A DNA stretch of 64,000 nt from VAZQ01 sp963702695 (GTDB lineage: Bacteria; Pseudomonadota; Alphaproteobacteria; Rhizobiales; Xanthobacteraceae): assembly GCA_963702695.1 (NCBI GenBank), contig CAVPDS010000002.1, positions 62,001-126,000 on the forward strand. The letters run 5' to 3'. The notes under the pieces were generated by a model. It saw only the letters and a program-made list of their open reading frames with translations. It had not been told where the DNA came from and ran no database searches. The position numbers and the translations under genes were made by a program. Numbering within the stretch: position 1 is the stretch's first letter; each line of letters starts with the position of its first letter. This document shows positions 52,714 to 61,632 of this stretch, one piece after another.

Positions 52714-54800
52714 CGCGCGACGCTCACATGCAGATTGCCGAATTCGTCCGCCCGTGCCGTTCCGCGCGGCGGGACGACCACGCTTTGCCCGGGGAATTCG
52801 ATGATGGCAGGCCCTTTCACCTTGCTTCCCAGCGCCGGGAATGTGACGCGATAGATCGCGGTCTCGACCGCGCCGTCGTGATAGTCGAACAGCACCCGCC
52901 GACTTGCCGTCGTGCACAGCTTGTCGCCCTTGGTTTTGCTGGCGGGCGGCGGTAGCGAGCCTTGCGCGATGATGCGGACGCTGAGAATTTCAAAGCCGGC
53001 GCGCGAGAACGTCGCGCCGCGGCCGAACAGTGATTCATAGTAGCGCTCGAAGCGTCGCACCGCGGCGTCGAAGGCCTTGCCGTTGAAACCGCCGGCGGCG
53101 ATCGCGATATCGAGCGCGTTGGTCTGCCCGCGATAGCGTATCGCGAGCGCCCGCTCGACCGCGATCTTGCCGCGCACGCCGGCATCCTCGAGCCCTTGCC
53201 GAGCGTCGGCCTCGAGCGCGATGAGTGTGCGATCGACGCCTTCGAGCGCCGCCGCGCTCGGCCGCGCGTCCGACGTTACGCGCAGATAGACCGGCCGCTC
53301 CTTGGTGAGACCGAGGCTCGAATTGGCGCAGCCGAACGCCGATTGCGCCGTCGCTGCGGCCGGCACGATGAAGCCGTCGAGCCCAAGTTCGCGCACCAGC
53401 GCCCAGGCATGCGAGGGACCCGCGCCGCCGTTGGCAAACAATGTGAACTCCCGCGGATCATGGCCGCGCTCGATGGTCGCTCGCCGCAGCAGGTCCGCCA
53501 TGCGGCTATCGAGCACTTCGCGAATGCCCCACGCAGCTTCGAGCACGCTCATGCCGAGCGGCTTCGCCACCTTGTCGTAGATGGCGCGGCGCGCGGCCTC
53601 GACTTCAAGCTGCATGCGCCCGCCGATGAAATGCTCGGGGTCGAGCACGCCCAGCACGAGATCGGCGTCGGTCGCGGTCGGCTCGGTGCCGCCGCGGTCG
53701 TAGCAGGCGGGACCGGGATTGGCGCCGGCGCTCTGTGGCCCGACGGTGAGATTGCCGAAGCGCACTGCAGCGATGCTGCCGCCGCCTGCGCCAATCGACG
53801 CGACGTCGATCGAGGGCACGCGGATGTCGGCGCCCGCGACCGAGATTTCGCGCCGCATCAGCGGCCGCCCGTCGACCACGACGCCGACATCGAAGCTGGT
53901 GCCGCCGATATCGATGGTGAGCAGATTCTTCAGCCCGAGCCTCTCGCCCATCGCGAGCGACCCGATGACGCCCGCGGCCGGCCCCGAGAACAGCGCAAAG
54001 GCCGGGCGGTCGTTGAGCGCGGCGGTCGGCAGCACGCCGCCGGCGTTGGTCATGATCAGGATCGGCACCCGCATGCCCGCATCGCGCAGCGCCGCTTCAA
54101 GCCGCGCCAGATAGCGCCCCGCGATCGGGCCGAGCGCGGCGTTGGCGGCGGCGGTCGACATGCGTCCGTATTCGCCGACCACGGAGGAGATTTCGTGCGA
54201 AAGCGTGGTGAAGGCACCCGGCAACTCCTCGGCCGCCAGCGCCGCGAGCCGCCGCTCATGCACCGGATTGGCGGTCGACCACAGCGTGCAGATCGCGAGC
54301 GCCTCGACGCCCTTGGCCTTGAGCGCGCGCAATTCGCCGCGCGCCTGCGCTTCGTCGAGCGGCGCGATCACCGTGCCGTTGGCGTCGATGCGCTCGATCA
54401 CTTCGACGATGAGGTCGCGCGGCACGATCGGAAGGTAGCGGTTGTGCAGGAAGTAATCGGTCACCTCGGTCTCGCTCAGCCCCGAGGTCTGCCGCCGCAT
54501 GCGCCCGATCTCGAGCGTGTCGCCGAAGCCATGGGTGGTGACGATCCCGGCCTTCGCCGCGCGCCCGGTGAGCAGCGCATTGAGCGACACCGTCGTGCCA
54601 TGGCCGAAGCGGACGATCTGCTTGCAGAACTGCTCGAACGAAAGCCCATAGGCCTCTGCCGCGAGGCGCACGACGTCGATGACGCCGCCCATGACATCGG
54701 CGGTGGTGGGCGACTTGAACACGCGCGTTTCGCCGCGGCCATCGGCCACCCACAAGTCGGTGAAGGTCCCTCCGACATCGGTCCCGACGAAAAACGGCAT
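52710..54800 (-). CDS. hyuA: hydantoinase A / oxoprolinase family protein
   Basis: A 696-residue ATP-binding subunit with the actin-like fold. Phosphate-binding loops are FVGTDVGGTFTDLWV at the N-terminus and LTIDIGGTSFDVGVVVDG in the middle, with SGPAAGVIGSLAMG nearby. The metal-site segment FANGGAGPSHAWAL follows, and a C-terminal beta domain ends the protein. It uses ATP to activate a cyclic amide or a ketone for its HyuB partner. It lies 30 bp after a flavin-monooxygenase-like gene and precedes a transporter, so the set probably degrades one imported compound. Confidence 0.9.
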   Translation of the reverse strand: MPFFVGTDVGGTFTDLWVADGRGETRVFKSPTTADVMGGVIDVVRLAAEAYGLSFEQFCKQIVRFGHGTTVSLNALLTGRAAKAGIVTTHGFGDTLEIGRMRRQTSGLSETEVTDYFLHNRYLPIVPRDLIVEVIERIDANGTVIAPLDEAQARGELRALKAKGVEALAICTLWSTANPVHERRLAALAAEELPGAFTTLSHEISSVVGEYGRMSTAAANAALGPIAGRYLARLEAALRDAGMRVPILIMTNAGGVLPTAALNDRPAFALFSGPAAGVIGSLAMGERLGLKNLLTIDIGGTSFDVGVVVDGRPLMRREISVAGADIRVPSIDVASIGAGGGSIAAVRFGNLTVGPQSAGANPGPACYDRGGTEPTATDADLVLGVLDPEHFIGGRMQLEVEAARRAIYDKVAKPLGMSVLEAAWGIREVLDSRMADLLRRATIERGHDPREFTLFANGGAGPSHAWALVRELGLDGFIVPAAATAQSAFGCANSSLGLTKERPVYLRVTSDARPSAAALEGVDRTLIALEADARQGLEDAGVRGKIAVERALAIRYRGQTNALDIAIAAGGFNGKAFDAAVRRFERYYESLFGRGATFSRAGFEILSVRIIAQGSLPPPASKTKGDKLCTTASRRVLFDYHDGAVETAIYRVTFPALGSKVKGPAIIEFPGQSVVVPPRGTARADEFGNLHVSVAR

Positions 54801-54830
54801 GACCTGCTGCTGGCCCCTCAGCGCCGATGC

Positions 54831-56075
54831 TCAAATTCGCGGATCGCCGGCCTTGCCGCCGAGCCGCACGGCGCCGTAGTTGAGTGCCTGCAGGTCGAAC
54901 ACCAGCGCGATGTGCTGCGCGACCGCGTGGACGTCGCGCCATGCGCGCTGGAACGGGTCGCGCAGTTCGAGCCCGCGTCCGCCGACGATCGGCAACAGCC
55001 GTTCGACCGCCTGCACGCAGAGCTTCGCCGCGTAACTGACATTGAGCCGATAGCGCACGCGCATCTCGTCGTCAGGGAGAAGCCGCAGCCGCCCCATGTC
55101 GTTGATGCGACCGCGGTCGGCTTGCAGCAGCGCGCGCGCCGCCTCGATTTCGGCGGTGGCCTCCGCGACGCGAGCCTGGATCGTCTGCTGCTCGGCGAGC
55201 TTCACGTTGCCGACCGAGGTCTTGCCGGAGAGATCGCCCACGATCTGATCGAGCGCGCCTTGCGCGGCGCCGAGCGCCGCTCCGACCAGGCTGTGTGCGA
55301 ACGGCGCAAACAGCGGCAGGCCGAACAGATAATTCGAATGGGCGGCAGCGCCGGGACTGCGGCCGTCGCGGGTCAGCATGATGTCGAGCATGCGATGCCC
55401 GGGGACGAAGGCATCCTGGACGACCACGTCGTTGCTGCCGGTGGCGGAAAGCCCGACCACGTTCCAGGTATCTTCGATCGTGTATTGCTCGCGCGGCAGG
55501 AACACGAAGTGCTGCTTCGGCGCCCCGCTCGCCTGTGGCACCATGGCGATGAGGATCGCGCCGTGGCAATGATCGACGTTGCTGGAAAAGCGCCAGCGGC
55601 CGCTGAGCCGCAGGCCGCTGCGTTCCGGGGCGACCTGCGGTCCCACCGGCAGGAAGGAACTCGCGACCGTGCGCGCCGGATCGGGGCTCCAGAATTCGTC
55701 CTGAGCCTCCTGCGGAAACATGCCGAAGATCCAGGAGTGGCAGGCGGTGATCGACAGCGCCCAGCCGCTCGAGGCGCAGCCGCGCGCGACCTCGGCCGCC
55801 ATCATGGTGTGCAGGCCGTAGCGGCCTTCGAGGCCGCCGTAGCGCGCCGGCTGCATGATCCGGTAGAAGCCGGCGGCGCGGAAGTCGGCGTCGGTCTCGT
55901 CCGGGATGCGTCGGATCTGCTCGGCCTTGCCGGCGCGTTCGCGCACCGCGGGAGCGAGGCTGCGCGCCTTGGCGATGAGCGCGGCTTCGGCCACGGTCCA
56001 TTCGCCTTGTAGTTCGTTGGTCGTAGGGCTGGTGTCGGGCATCAGCGGCCTATGCCATGCGGCTTGGCTCGACAC
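54831..56075 (-). CDS. acyl-CoA-dehydrogenase-fold flavin monooxygenase (HsaA/HpaH type)
   Basis: A 414-residue protein of the acyl-CoA dehydrogenase fold but closer to group D flavin monooxygenases (HsaA, C2-hydroxyphenylacetate hydroxylase, DszC). Typical points are RRIPDETDADFRAAGFYRIMQPARYGG, the SGWALSITACHSWIFGMFP stretch, LSGRWRFSSNVDHC where dehydrogenases bind flavin, and HAVAQHIALVFDLQ at the end. The acyl-CoA dehydrogenase catalytic glutamate is not evident. It would need a separate flavin reductase, which is not in the window. Met 12 (56042) is an alternative start. Confidence 0.82.
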   Translation of the reverse strand: MSSQAAWHRPLMPDTSPTTNELQGEWTVAEAALIAKARSLAPAVRERAGKAEQIRRIPDETDADFRAAGFYRIMQPARYGGLEGRYGLHTMMAAEVARGCASSGWALSITACHSWIFGMFPQEAQDEFWSPDPARTVASSFLPVGPQVAPERSGLRLSGRWRFSSNVDHCHGAILIAMVPQASGAPKQHFVFLPREQYTIEDTWNVVGLSATGSNDVVVQDAFVPGHRMLDIMLTRDGRSPGAAAHSNYLFGLPLFAPFAHSLVGAALGAAQGALDQIVGDLSGKTSVGNVKLAEQQTIQARVAEATAEIEAARALLQADRGRINDMGRLRLLPDDEMRVRYRLNVSYAAKLCVQAVERLLPIVGGRGLELRDPFQRAWRDVHAVAQHIALVFDLQALNYGAVRLGGKAGDPRI

Positions 56076-56128
56076 CAGGGCCTTTGGTGTCGCTTACCTA
56101 ACAGGCTAATCCGCCGCGCGCGCCGCAA

Positions 56129-57460
56129 TCAATAAGCCTGCACCTCATCGGGGCGCTTGACCCGGCGCAGCGACGGGAACAGCCAGATCCAGAGCGCGAC
56201 GGTGGCGAATACCGCCACGCCTCCCACCACGACCGAACCGATCGCGCCGATCCAGGCCGCCATCAGTCCCGCGCGGAACGCGCCGAGCTGACCCGAGCAC
56301 CCGATGAAGAACGAATTCACCGCCGCGACGCGCCCGCGCATGTGGTCCGGCGTCGTCACCTGCACCAGCGTGTTGCGGATCACGGAGCTGAGCATGTCGC
56401 CGGTGCCGACCAGCATCAGCGAGACGACCGACAGCGTGACGTTGCGCGACAGGCCGAACACGATCGTTGCCACGCCGTAGAGCGCGAAGCCGGCGAACAT
56501 CAGCGTACCGGCGCCGCTTCTGATCGGGACCCGGGTCAACACCGCGGCGGTCAACAACGCCCCGAGCGCCGGCGCACTGCGCAACACGCCCGCGCCCCAC
56601 GGGCCGATCATCAGGATGTCGCGTGCATAGATCGGGAGCAGCGCGGTCACGCCGCCGAACAGGGTCGCCACCAGGTCGAACAGCATCGCGCCCAGCACCG
56701 GCTGGCAGCGTCCGATGAAACGGAAGCCGCCGACGAGCGTGCCCCAGCTCAACTTCGGCGGCTTGGGAGGCTCGGGTGGGCTCGGCATCAGGAAGCTTGC
56801 GACCGACGCCGAAAGGATCAGCAGGGTGCAGGTGCCGTACACGACGTCAGCCCCAAAAATGTAGAGCACGCCGCCGAGCGAAGGGCCGAGCAGCACGGAA
56901 AGCTTGCCGGCGGCGACGTGCGCCGCGATCGCGCGTCCCAGCACCGCGCGCGGCGCCATCGCGGGAACGAGTGCGAGGATGGTGGGCTGCTCGAACGTCC
57001 GGGCGAGCGCGTTCATCAGCAGCAGCAGGTAGATCGCGATCAGGTTCGGGTTTGGCAGCAGCGACACGATCAGCATACCGGCGTACATCACCAGCTCGAC
57101 CGCAAAGCAGCAGCGGATGATGAGCCGGCGGTTGTAGCGGTCGGCGGCCTGCCCGGCGACCAGCATCAGGAGCAGCGGCGGCATGAACTGTACGAGGCCG
57201 ATGAGACCCAGGTGGAGCGGGCTGCTGGTCAGCTCGTAGACCTGCCAGCCGGCGGCCACCGCCAGCATGTGGTTGGCCATGTTGGACGACAGCCGCGTCG
57301 TGAACAGCAGCGTGAAGGAGCGGATACGATAAAGCGGCGTCCCGGGATCGGCGAGCGGCTCGTCCGCGCGAGCCGCGGCGGGGGCGGGACCGGGCTCCGG
57401 CTGTGCATCATCGACGGCAGCCGGAAGCTCGGCTTTGACGGCCCTCGACGCGTTTACCAT
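56129..57460 (-). CDS. MFS transporter (EntS-like), copy 1
   Basis: A 443-residue major facilitator with an N-terminal cytoplasmic extension of ~45 proline- and alanine-rich residues, then about twelve membrane segments. The loop AGQAADRYNRRLIIRCC between helices 2 and 3 is the family signature A motif. The EntS/MFS_3 pattern (LLGPSLGGVLYIFG, TTPDHMRGRVAAVNSFF) suggests export. It follows a paralogue on the same strand. The substrate is unknown; export of an aromatic intermediate is conceivable. Confidence 0.9.
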   Translation of the reverse strand: MVNASRAVKAELPAAVDDAQPEPGPAPAAARADEPLADPGTPLYRIRSFTLLFTTRLSSNMANHMLAVAAGWQVYELTSSPLHLGLIGLVQFMPPLLLMLVAGQAADRYNRRLIIRCCFAVELVMYAGMLIVSLLPNPNLIAIYLLLLMNALARTFEQPTILALVPAMAPRAVLGRAIAAHVAAGKLSVLLGPSLGGVLYIFGADVVYGTCTLLILSASVASFLMPSPPEPPKPPKLSWGTLVGGFRFIGRCQPVLGAMLFDLVATLFGGVTALLPIYARDILMIGPWGAGVLRSAPALGALLTAAVLTRVPIRSGAGTLMFAGFALYGVATIVFGLSRNVTLSVVSLMLVGTGDMLSSVIRNTLVQVTTPDHMRGRVAAVNSFFIGCSGQLGAFRAGLMAAWIGAIGSVVVGGVAVFATVALWIWLFPSLRRVKRPDEVQAY

Positions 57461-57528
57461 ACCTTATGTCACCAACCCTGGAATCGCCCGCATCTTTCAT
57501 AGCATCCGCGCGGGGCTGCGTCCCACGA

Positions 57529-58836
57529 TCAATACGGTTGTACCTCGTCGGGGCGGTTGACGCGCCGGAGCGCCGGGAACAGCCACATCCAAGCCACCAC
57601 CGTCACCACCACGGCGACGCCCCCGACCACCGTCGAGCCCACGGCGCCGATCCATTCCGCCATCATGCCGGCGCGGAAGCCGCCGAGCTGGCCGGAGGTG
57701 CCGTAGAACAGCGAGTTCACCGCCGAGACGCGGCCGCGCATCTCGTCGGGGGTGGTCACCTGGATGAGGGTCTGGCGGACCACCGAGCTGACCATGTCGC
57801 CGATGCCGACGCCCATCAGCGCCACCATCGAGATCACCAAGTTGGTCGAAAGCCCGAAGGCGATCGTCGCCAGGCCGTAGAGCGTGAAGCCGGCATACAT
57901 CCAAAACCCGCCGCGGCCGCGAATCGGAATGCGCGCGAGCGCGGCGGCGGCGAACAGCGCGCCCAGCGCCGGCGCGCTGCGCAGCACGCCGGCGCCCCAG
58001 GCGCCAGTCTGCAGGATATCGCGCGCATAGATAGGGAGCAGCGCGTTGACGCCGCCGAGCAAACTCGAAGCCAGGTCGAGCAGCATCGCGCCGAGCACGG
58101 GCTTGCAGTTCCAGATGAAGCGGAAGCCGGCCGAGACCGTTTCCCAGTTCATCTTGAGCCGCACCGCCGCAACCGGCGGGTCGGGCAGCATGAAGCTGGC
58201 GACCGCGGCGGCGAGAAACAGCACGGCCACGATGCTGTAGTCGAACCCCGCCCCGAACACATAGAGGATGCCGCCGAGCGAGGGGCCGAGCAGCACCGAA
58301 AGTTGCCGCGCCGAGACATGCGCCGCGATCGCGCGGGTGAGGATCACCCGCGGCACCATCACCGGCACCAGCGCCTGCATCACCGGCTGCTCGAAGATGC
58401 GCGCGACCGAGTTGATGAAAAGGAGCCCGTAGATCGCCGGCAGATACGGCTGCGCCGTCAGTGCGATCACCACCAGCCCGGCCGACGAGGTGAACGCGAC
58501 GGCATAGCACCAGCGCAGGATGATCCGGCGATTGAACCGGTCCGCGACCGGCCCCGCGATCAGCATCAGCATCACCGGCGGCAGGAATTGCACCAGCCCG
58601 ATCAGGCCGAGATGCAGCGCGCTGTCGGTCAGTTCGTAGACATGCCATCCGACGACCACCGCGAGCATCTGCACGGCGGTCGTCGATGCGACGCGGGTAG
58701 TGAACAGCAGGGCGAACGAGCGGACGCGGAACAGCGGCGTCTTCGGGTCAATGTCCATCGCCGCGATCGGTACGGGATGGGCAAGCGGCTTGTTCGGCGT
58801 GTCATCCACGGGGTTGCCGGCGGCTCCCTGAAGCAT
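57529..58836 (-). CDS. MFS transporter (EntS-like), copy 2
   Basis: A 435-residue twelve-helix major facilitator, paralogous to copy 1 along its length (shared LHLGLIGLVQF, TTPDEMRGRVSAVNS). Motif A reads AGPVADRFNRRIILRWC. The N-terminal extension is shorter than in copy 1. The gap to copy 1 is 68 bp with no recognisable element. It is likely an exporter or a proton-coupled transporter. The tandem arrangement implies an old duplication that both copies survived. Confidence 0.9.
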   Translation of the reverse strand: MLQGAAGNPVDDTPNKPLAHPVPIAAMDIDPKTPLFRVRSFALLFTTRVASTTAVQMLAVVVGWHVYELTDSALHLGLIGLVQFLPPVMLMLIAGPVADRFNRRIILRWCYAVAFTSSAGLVVIALTAQPYLPAIYGLLFINSVARIFEQPVMQALVPVMVPRVILTRAIAAHVSARQLSVLLGPSLGGILYVFGAGFDYSIVAVLFLAAAVASFMLPDPPVAAVRLKMNWETVSAGFRFIWNCKPVLGAMLLDLASSLLGGVNALLPIYARDILQTGAWGAGVLRSAPALGALFAAAALARIPIRGRGGFWMYAGFTLYGLATIAFGLSTNLVISMVALMGVGIGDMVSSVVRQTLIQVTTPDEMRGRVSAVNSLFYGTSGQLGGFRAGMMAEWIGAVGSTVVGGVAVVVTVVAWMWLFPALRRVNRPDEVQPY

Positions 58837-58890
58837 GATCCCGAAAAGCTGCAGATTTTTCGGACAAGATCATGCGGCGTAATAAAGACC

Positions 58891-59826
58891 CTACTCGCCT
58901 TGCACGATCGGATTGTGCAGCCGGCCGATCTTCTCGATCTCGACGGTGAGCTCCTGGCCCGGCTTGAGGAAAATTCCGCGCGGCCGGCCGTTGCCGGAGG
59001 GCGAGCCGGTGGCGATCACGTCGCCCGGCCGGAGCGTGAACTTGCCGGAAAGGTAGGCGATCTGCTCGGCGATGGTGAAGTGCATCAGAGCGGTGCTCGA
59101 GTCCTGCATCAGGTCCTGGCTGACCCACTGCTTGAGCGTGAGATTGTAGACGTCGCCGACCTGCCGCGCCGGCACGATCCACGGCCCGAGCGGCGCGCCG
59201 GTGTCGAAGCTCTTGCCGGAGAGGAAATCGGTGCGCACGTTCCAGTCGGAGCGGTTGCCCTGATCGCGCAGGCTGAGATCGTTCATGATGGTGTAGCCGG
59301 CGACGTGATCCATCGCCTGGTCGACGCCGACATTGCGCGCCGGTTTTCCGATCACGACCGCGAGTTCCGCCTCCCAGTCGACTTGCTGGGAATAAGCCGG
59401 CAGCCGGATCTCAGCCTCCGGGCCGATCACCGCATGCGCCGCGAGCTTGAGGAAGAACAGCGGCTTGACCTTGGTCTTGTCCGGCGGCTCGCGCCCGGAC
59501 ATTTCCTTCATGTGGTCGGTGTAGTTGGCGAAGGCGCAGAAGATCGCATCGGGATAGAGGATCGGCGCCAGCAGGCGCACCGATGCAAGCGGCTTCGCGG
59601 TGGCCTTGAAGTCGCCTCGGGCGACCCGGTCGGCGATCGCGGCAAGCGCCGGTTCGGCGGCGCTCCAATGCGCGAGAATGTCCTTGGTCGAGCCGGTCGG
59701 GAAATTCGCGCCGTTGCCTGCCGCGCTGACCGCCGGCGCGATCGGGATCACCTGGTCGCCTACCTTCAAGCCGGGCACCGCGGCTCCGTTCTCGCCGGCA
59801 AAGTTCAACAACGCGTAGTCGCTCAT
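58891..59826 (-). CDS. fumarylacetoacetate hydrolase family protein
   Basis: A 311-residue FAH-fold enzyme. Metal ligands lie in VDWEAELAVVIGKPARNV and in YTIMNDLSLRDQG; the catalytic loop includes FCAFANYTDHMKEMSG. Family members hydrolyse fumarylpyruvate, acylpyruvates or decarboxylate/isomerise ring-fission products of homoprotocatechuate and gentisate pathways. ATG 59826 has TGGAGA upstream; the longer frame to 59916 is not favoured. It could process the product of the gentisate-type dioxygenase at 29072, though the two are 29 kb apart. Confidence 0.88.
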   Translation of the reverse strand: MSDYALLNFAGENGAAVPGLKVGDQVIPIAPAVSAAGNGANFPTGSTKDILAHWSAAEPALAAIADRVARGDFKATAKPLASVRLLAPILYPDAIFCAFANYTDHMKEMSGREPPDKTKVKPLFFLKLAAHAVIGPEAEIRLPAYSQQVDWEAELAVVIGKPARNVGVDQAMDHVAGYTIMNDLSLRDQGNRSDWNVRTDFLSGKSFDTGAPLGPWIVPARQVGDVYNLTLKQWVSQDLMQDSSTALMHFTIAEQIAYLSGKFTLRPGDVIATGSPSGNGRPRGIFLKPGQELTVEIEKIGRLHNPIVQGE

Positions 59827-59911
59827 TGGTTCTCCAAGGTGATGCAGAGCCCATACCCTGCATAGAGCACTTTGTCGGGGATGGGAATAACGCGAGAGCG
59901 CCGTGTCACTC

Positions 59912-60041
59912 GTCATTGCCGGGCTTGTCCCGGCAATCCACGCCGACGTTCCGCGATGACTGGAATCGCTGATTGCTCTGCGTCGGTCGGCTGACGGCTT
60001 TTTAGATGCTGCATGGTTGCCGGGGCAAGCCCGGCAACGAC
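59912..60041. repeat. extragenic inverted repeat with CCGGGCTTG arms
   Basis: GTCATTGCCGGGCTTGTCCC (59912-59931) and its near complement ending 60041 face each other about 130 bp apart. Each arm also contains a small hairpin (TTGCCGGGCTTGTCCCGGCAA, left). It takes up over half of the 234-bp gap, and nothing else is seen there. Confidence 0.7.
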
Positions 60042-60060
60042 GCGGAGAGCGCCAGTCCCC

Positions 60061-61053
60061 TTACTGAATCCCGGCCGCCTTCAGATATTGCAGATCGACA
60101 AAGCGCTCGGCGCGCGGGGAATCCTTGGGGATGACGCCGGCCTCGGACATCAGTCCAAGCACACGATTGAAGTCCGCGAGGTCCAGCTCGCCGCGCCGGG
60201 GCAGGACATGGCGCGCGGGATCGACATAGGGCGCAAAGATCGTGCGTGCCACGTCGGGCGCCACCTTGCCCGTCTCCTGCACGATCCTGACATTCTCATC
60301 GAGGTTCCGCGGATCGTTCATGAACGCGTAAGCGGACGCCATCGCACGCACGAAACGCACGAGCGTGGCCTTGTGCTGCTCGCCCCACGCGCGCCGCGCC
60401 ATGTCCACGTTGAAGATGAGATTGGCGCCGGCCTCGTAAGTGAACGCGAGGCGTGGAAAGCCCTGGTTGATGGCGCCGAGGTCTTCCGGCTGGCCCATCG
60501 GCGTGGCGGCGCATTCGCCGGACTTGACGCACGCGAAGCGCGCCGGCGTGCCCACCACCGCCTTCGCCTTGTAGTCGCCGGTCATGATGCCCTTGGCGCC
60601 GAGCAGCCGCACCGTCGAGAGCGTGATCGTGTCGCCGGGCGTCGAGAGGCCGATGGTCTTGCCCTTGAGGTCGGCAAAGCTCTTGATCTCAGGCCGCACG
60701 ACCAGGCTGTACACCGGGTTCGTGGTTTGGCTCATGATCGCGACCGCGTCGGAGCCATTGAGCACCGCCTGGATCATGTAGGGCGTGGCGTTCTTGCCGA
60801 CGTCGATCTCGCCCTTGTCGAGCGCGGCGACGATGCGGTCGGTGCCGCCACGGATCGGGACCATCACGAGATCGATTCCCTCGCGGCGGAAGTAATCCTT
60901 GCGCAGCGCGACGTTGAGCGGAAGCGACGACAGCCCGGTCACGCCCGCGGCGTTCTGCCCGTAGCGCAAGGAGGTCATCTGCTGCGCGGATGCGGGCGAA
61001 GCGAGGCTCGTGCTGATGAGAACCGCACCGATCGCTAGCACGCGAAGTGTCAT
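60061..61053 (-). CDS. NMT1/THI5-type ABC substrate-binding protein
   Basis: A 330-residue periplasmic binding protein with a Sec signal (about 1-24, ending ASAQ). The mature start QQMTSLRYGQNAAGVTGLSSLP and the FADLKGKTIGLSTPGDTITLS segment are those of the nitrate/sulfonate/taurine (NMT1-like) class. It matches the family used by NitT/TauT importers, and the ABC genes at 48142-50479 lack such a protein. ATG 61053 overlaps the stop of the frameshifted idi gene by four bases, and AAGGAG lies 8 bp upstream of it. The ligand is unknown. Confidence 0.85.
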   Translation of the reverse strand: MTLRVLAIGAVLISTSLASPASAQQMTSLRYGQNAAGVTGLSSLPLNVALRKDYFRREGIDLVMVPIRGGTDRIVAALDKGEIDVGKNATPYMIQAVLNGSDAVAIMSQTTNPVYSLVVRPEIKSFADLKGKTIGLSTPGDTITLSTVRLLGAKGIMTGDYKAKAVVGTPARFACVKSGECAATPMGQPEDLGAINQGFPRLAFTYEAGANLIFNVDMARRAWGEQHKATLVRFVRAMASAYAFMNDPRNLDENVRIVQETGKVAPDVARTIFAPYVDPARHVLPRRGELDLADFNRVLGLMSEAGVIPKDSPRAERFVDLQYLKAAGIQ

Positions 61054-61632
61054 ACCCTGGCTCCTTGTTCCGCCGCTCTCTTCGCACACCGTGAGATATC
61101 CGAACGATGGTACTGGAAATAATGCTTCAGCCAGTACGCAAAGTCATCCGGCTTGTGCTTGATGCGCCGGGTGATCTCGTTGATGCTGGCGAATTCGATC
61201 GCCGACACTTCCGCCGGGTCGGGCTGCGGCTGCGAATTCAACTTCCCGAAATAGACATAGACGAACTCGTTCTCTTGCAGCCCGTTATCGAGGTCGGCCT
61301 GATAGCGCGCGAAAAATCCGAACGACAGCGGCGGGGCGATGCCGAGTTCTTCGTTGAGTTCGGCGCCGGGCAGCCACGATCGTGCGTTCGCCCGGCCGCG
61401 GGTGGCCGCAGCAGGAATTCGCCCACAGGCCGCCCGAGTGATATTTGCCGGAGCTGCGCTGCTGCAGGAGAATCCGCTCGCGCCCGTCGACGATGAAGAT
61501 CGAGAAGGCGCGATGCAAAGTCCCAGCCCGATGCACCGCCATCTTGCCGGTGGAGCCCACCGCGCGATTGCTCTCGTCCACGAGAATCAGGGGTTCGTCG
61601 ATCGGCGTCTGCAGCATCAGCGATGTTCCCAT
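61050..61632 (-). pseudogene. idi: isopentenyl-diphosphate isomerase, type I, frameshifted
   Basis: A Nudix-fold IPP isomerase readable in two frames. From ATG 61632 the first frame gives ILVDESNRAVGSTGKMAVHR and the catalytic cysteine region GLWANSCCGHPRPGERTIVA. An extra base within 61362-61368 (CGGCGCC run) shifts the frame. The rest is then ELNEELGIAPPLSFGFFARY, with the catalytic glutamate in LQENEFVYVYFG, and ends SRCAKRAAEQGARV. Removing one base gives a normal ~193-residue protein. Idi is dispensable in DXP-pathway bacteria, so loss is tolerable; a sequence error is the alternative. It overlaps the upstream hydratase by 16 nt. Confidence 0.82.

Noticed and set aside
53196..56012. A 938-codon plus-strand open frame opposite hyuA and the monooxygenase gene
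   Set aside because: It is antisense to well-supported genes, rich in Arg, His, Asp and Ala, and shows no domain motif. Long antisense frames are common in GC-rich DNA.
57466..59865. A 799-codon plus-strand open frame opposite the second MFS gene and the FAH-family gene
   Set aside because: A shadow of two intact minus-strand genes; the sequence is a low-complexity Arg/Asp/His mix with no membrane segments or motifs.
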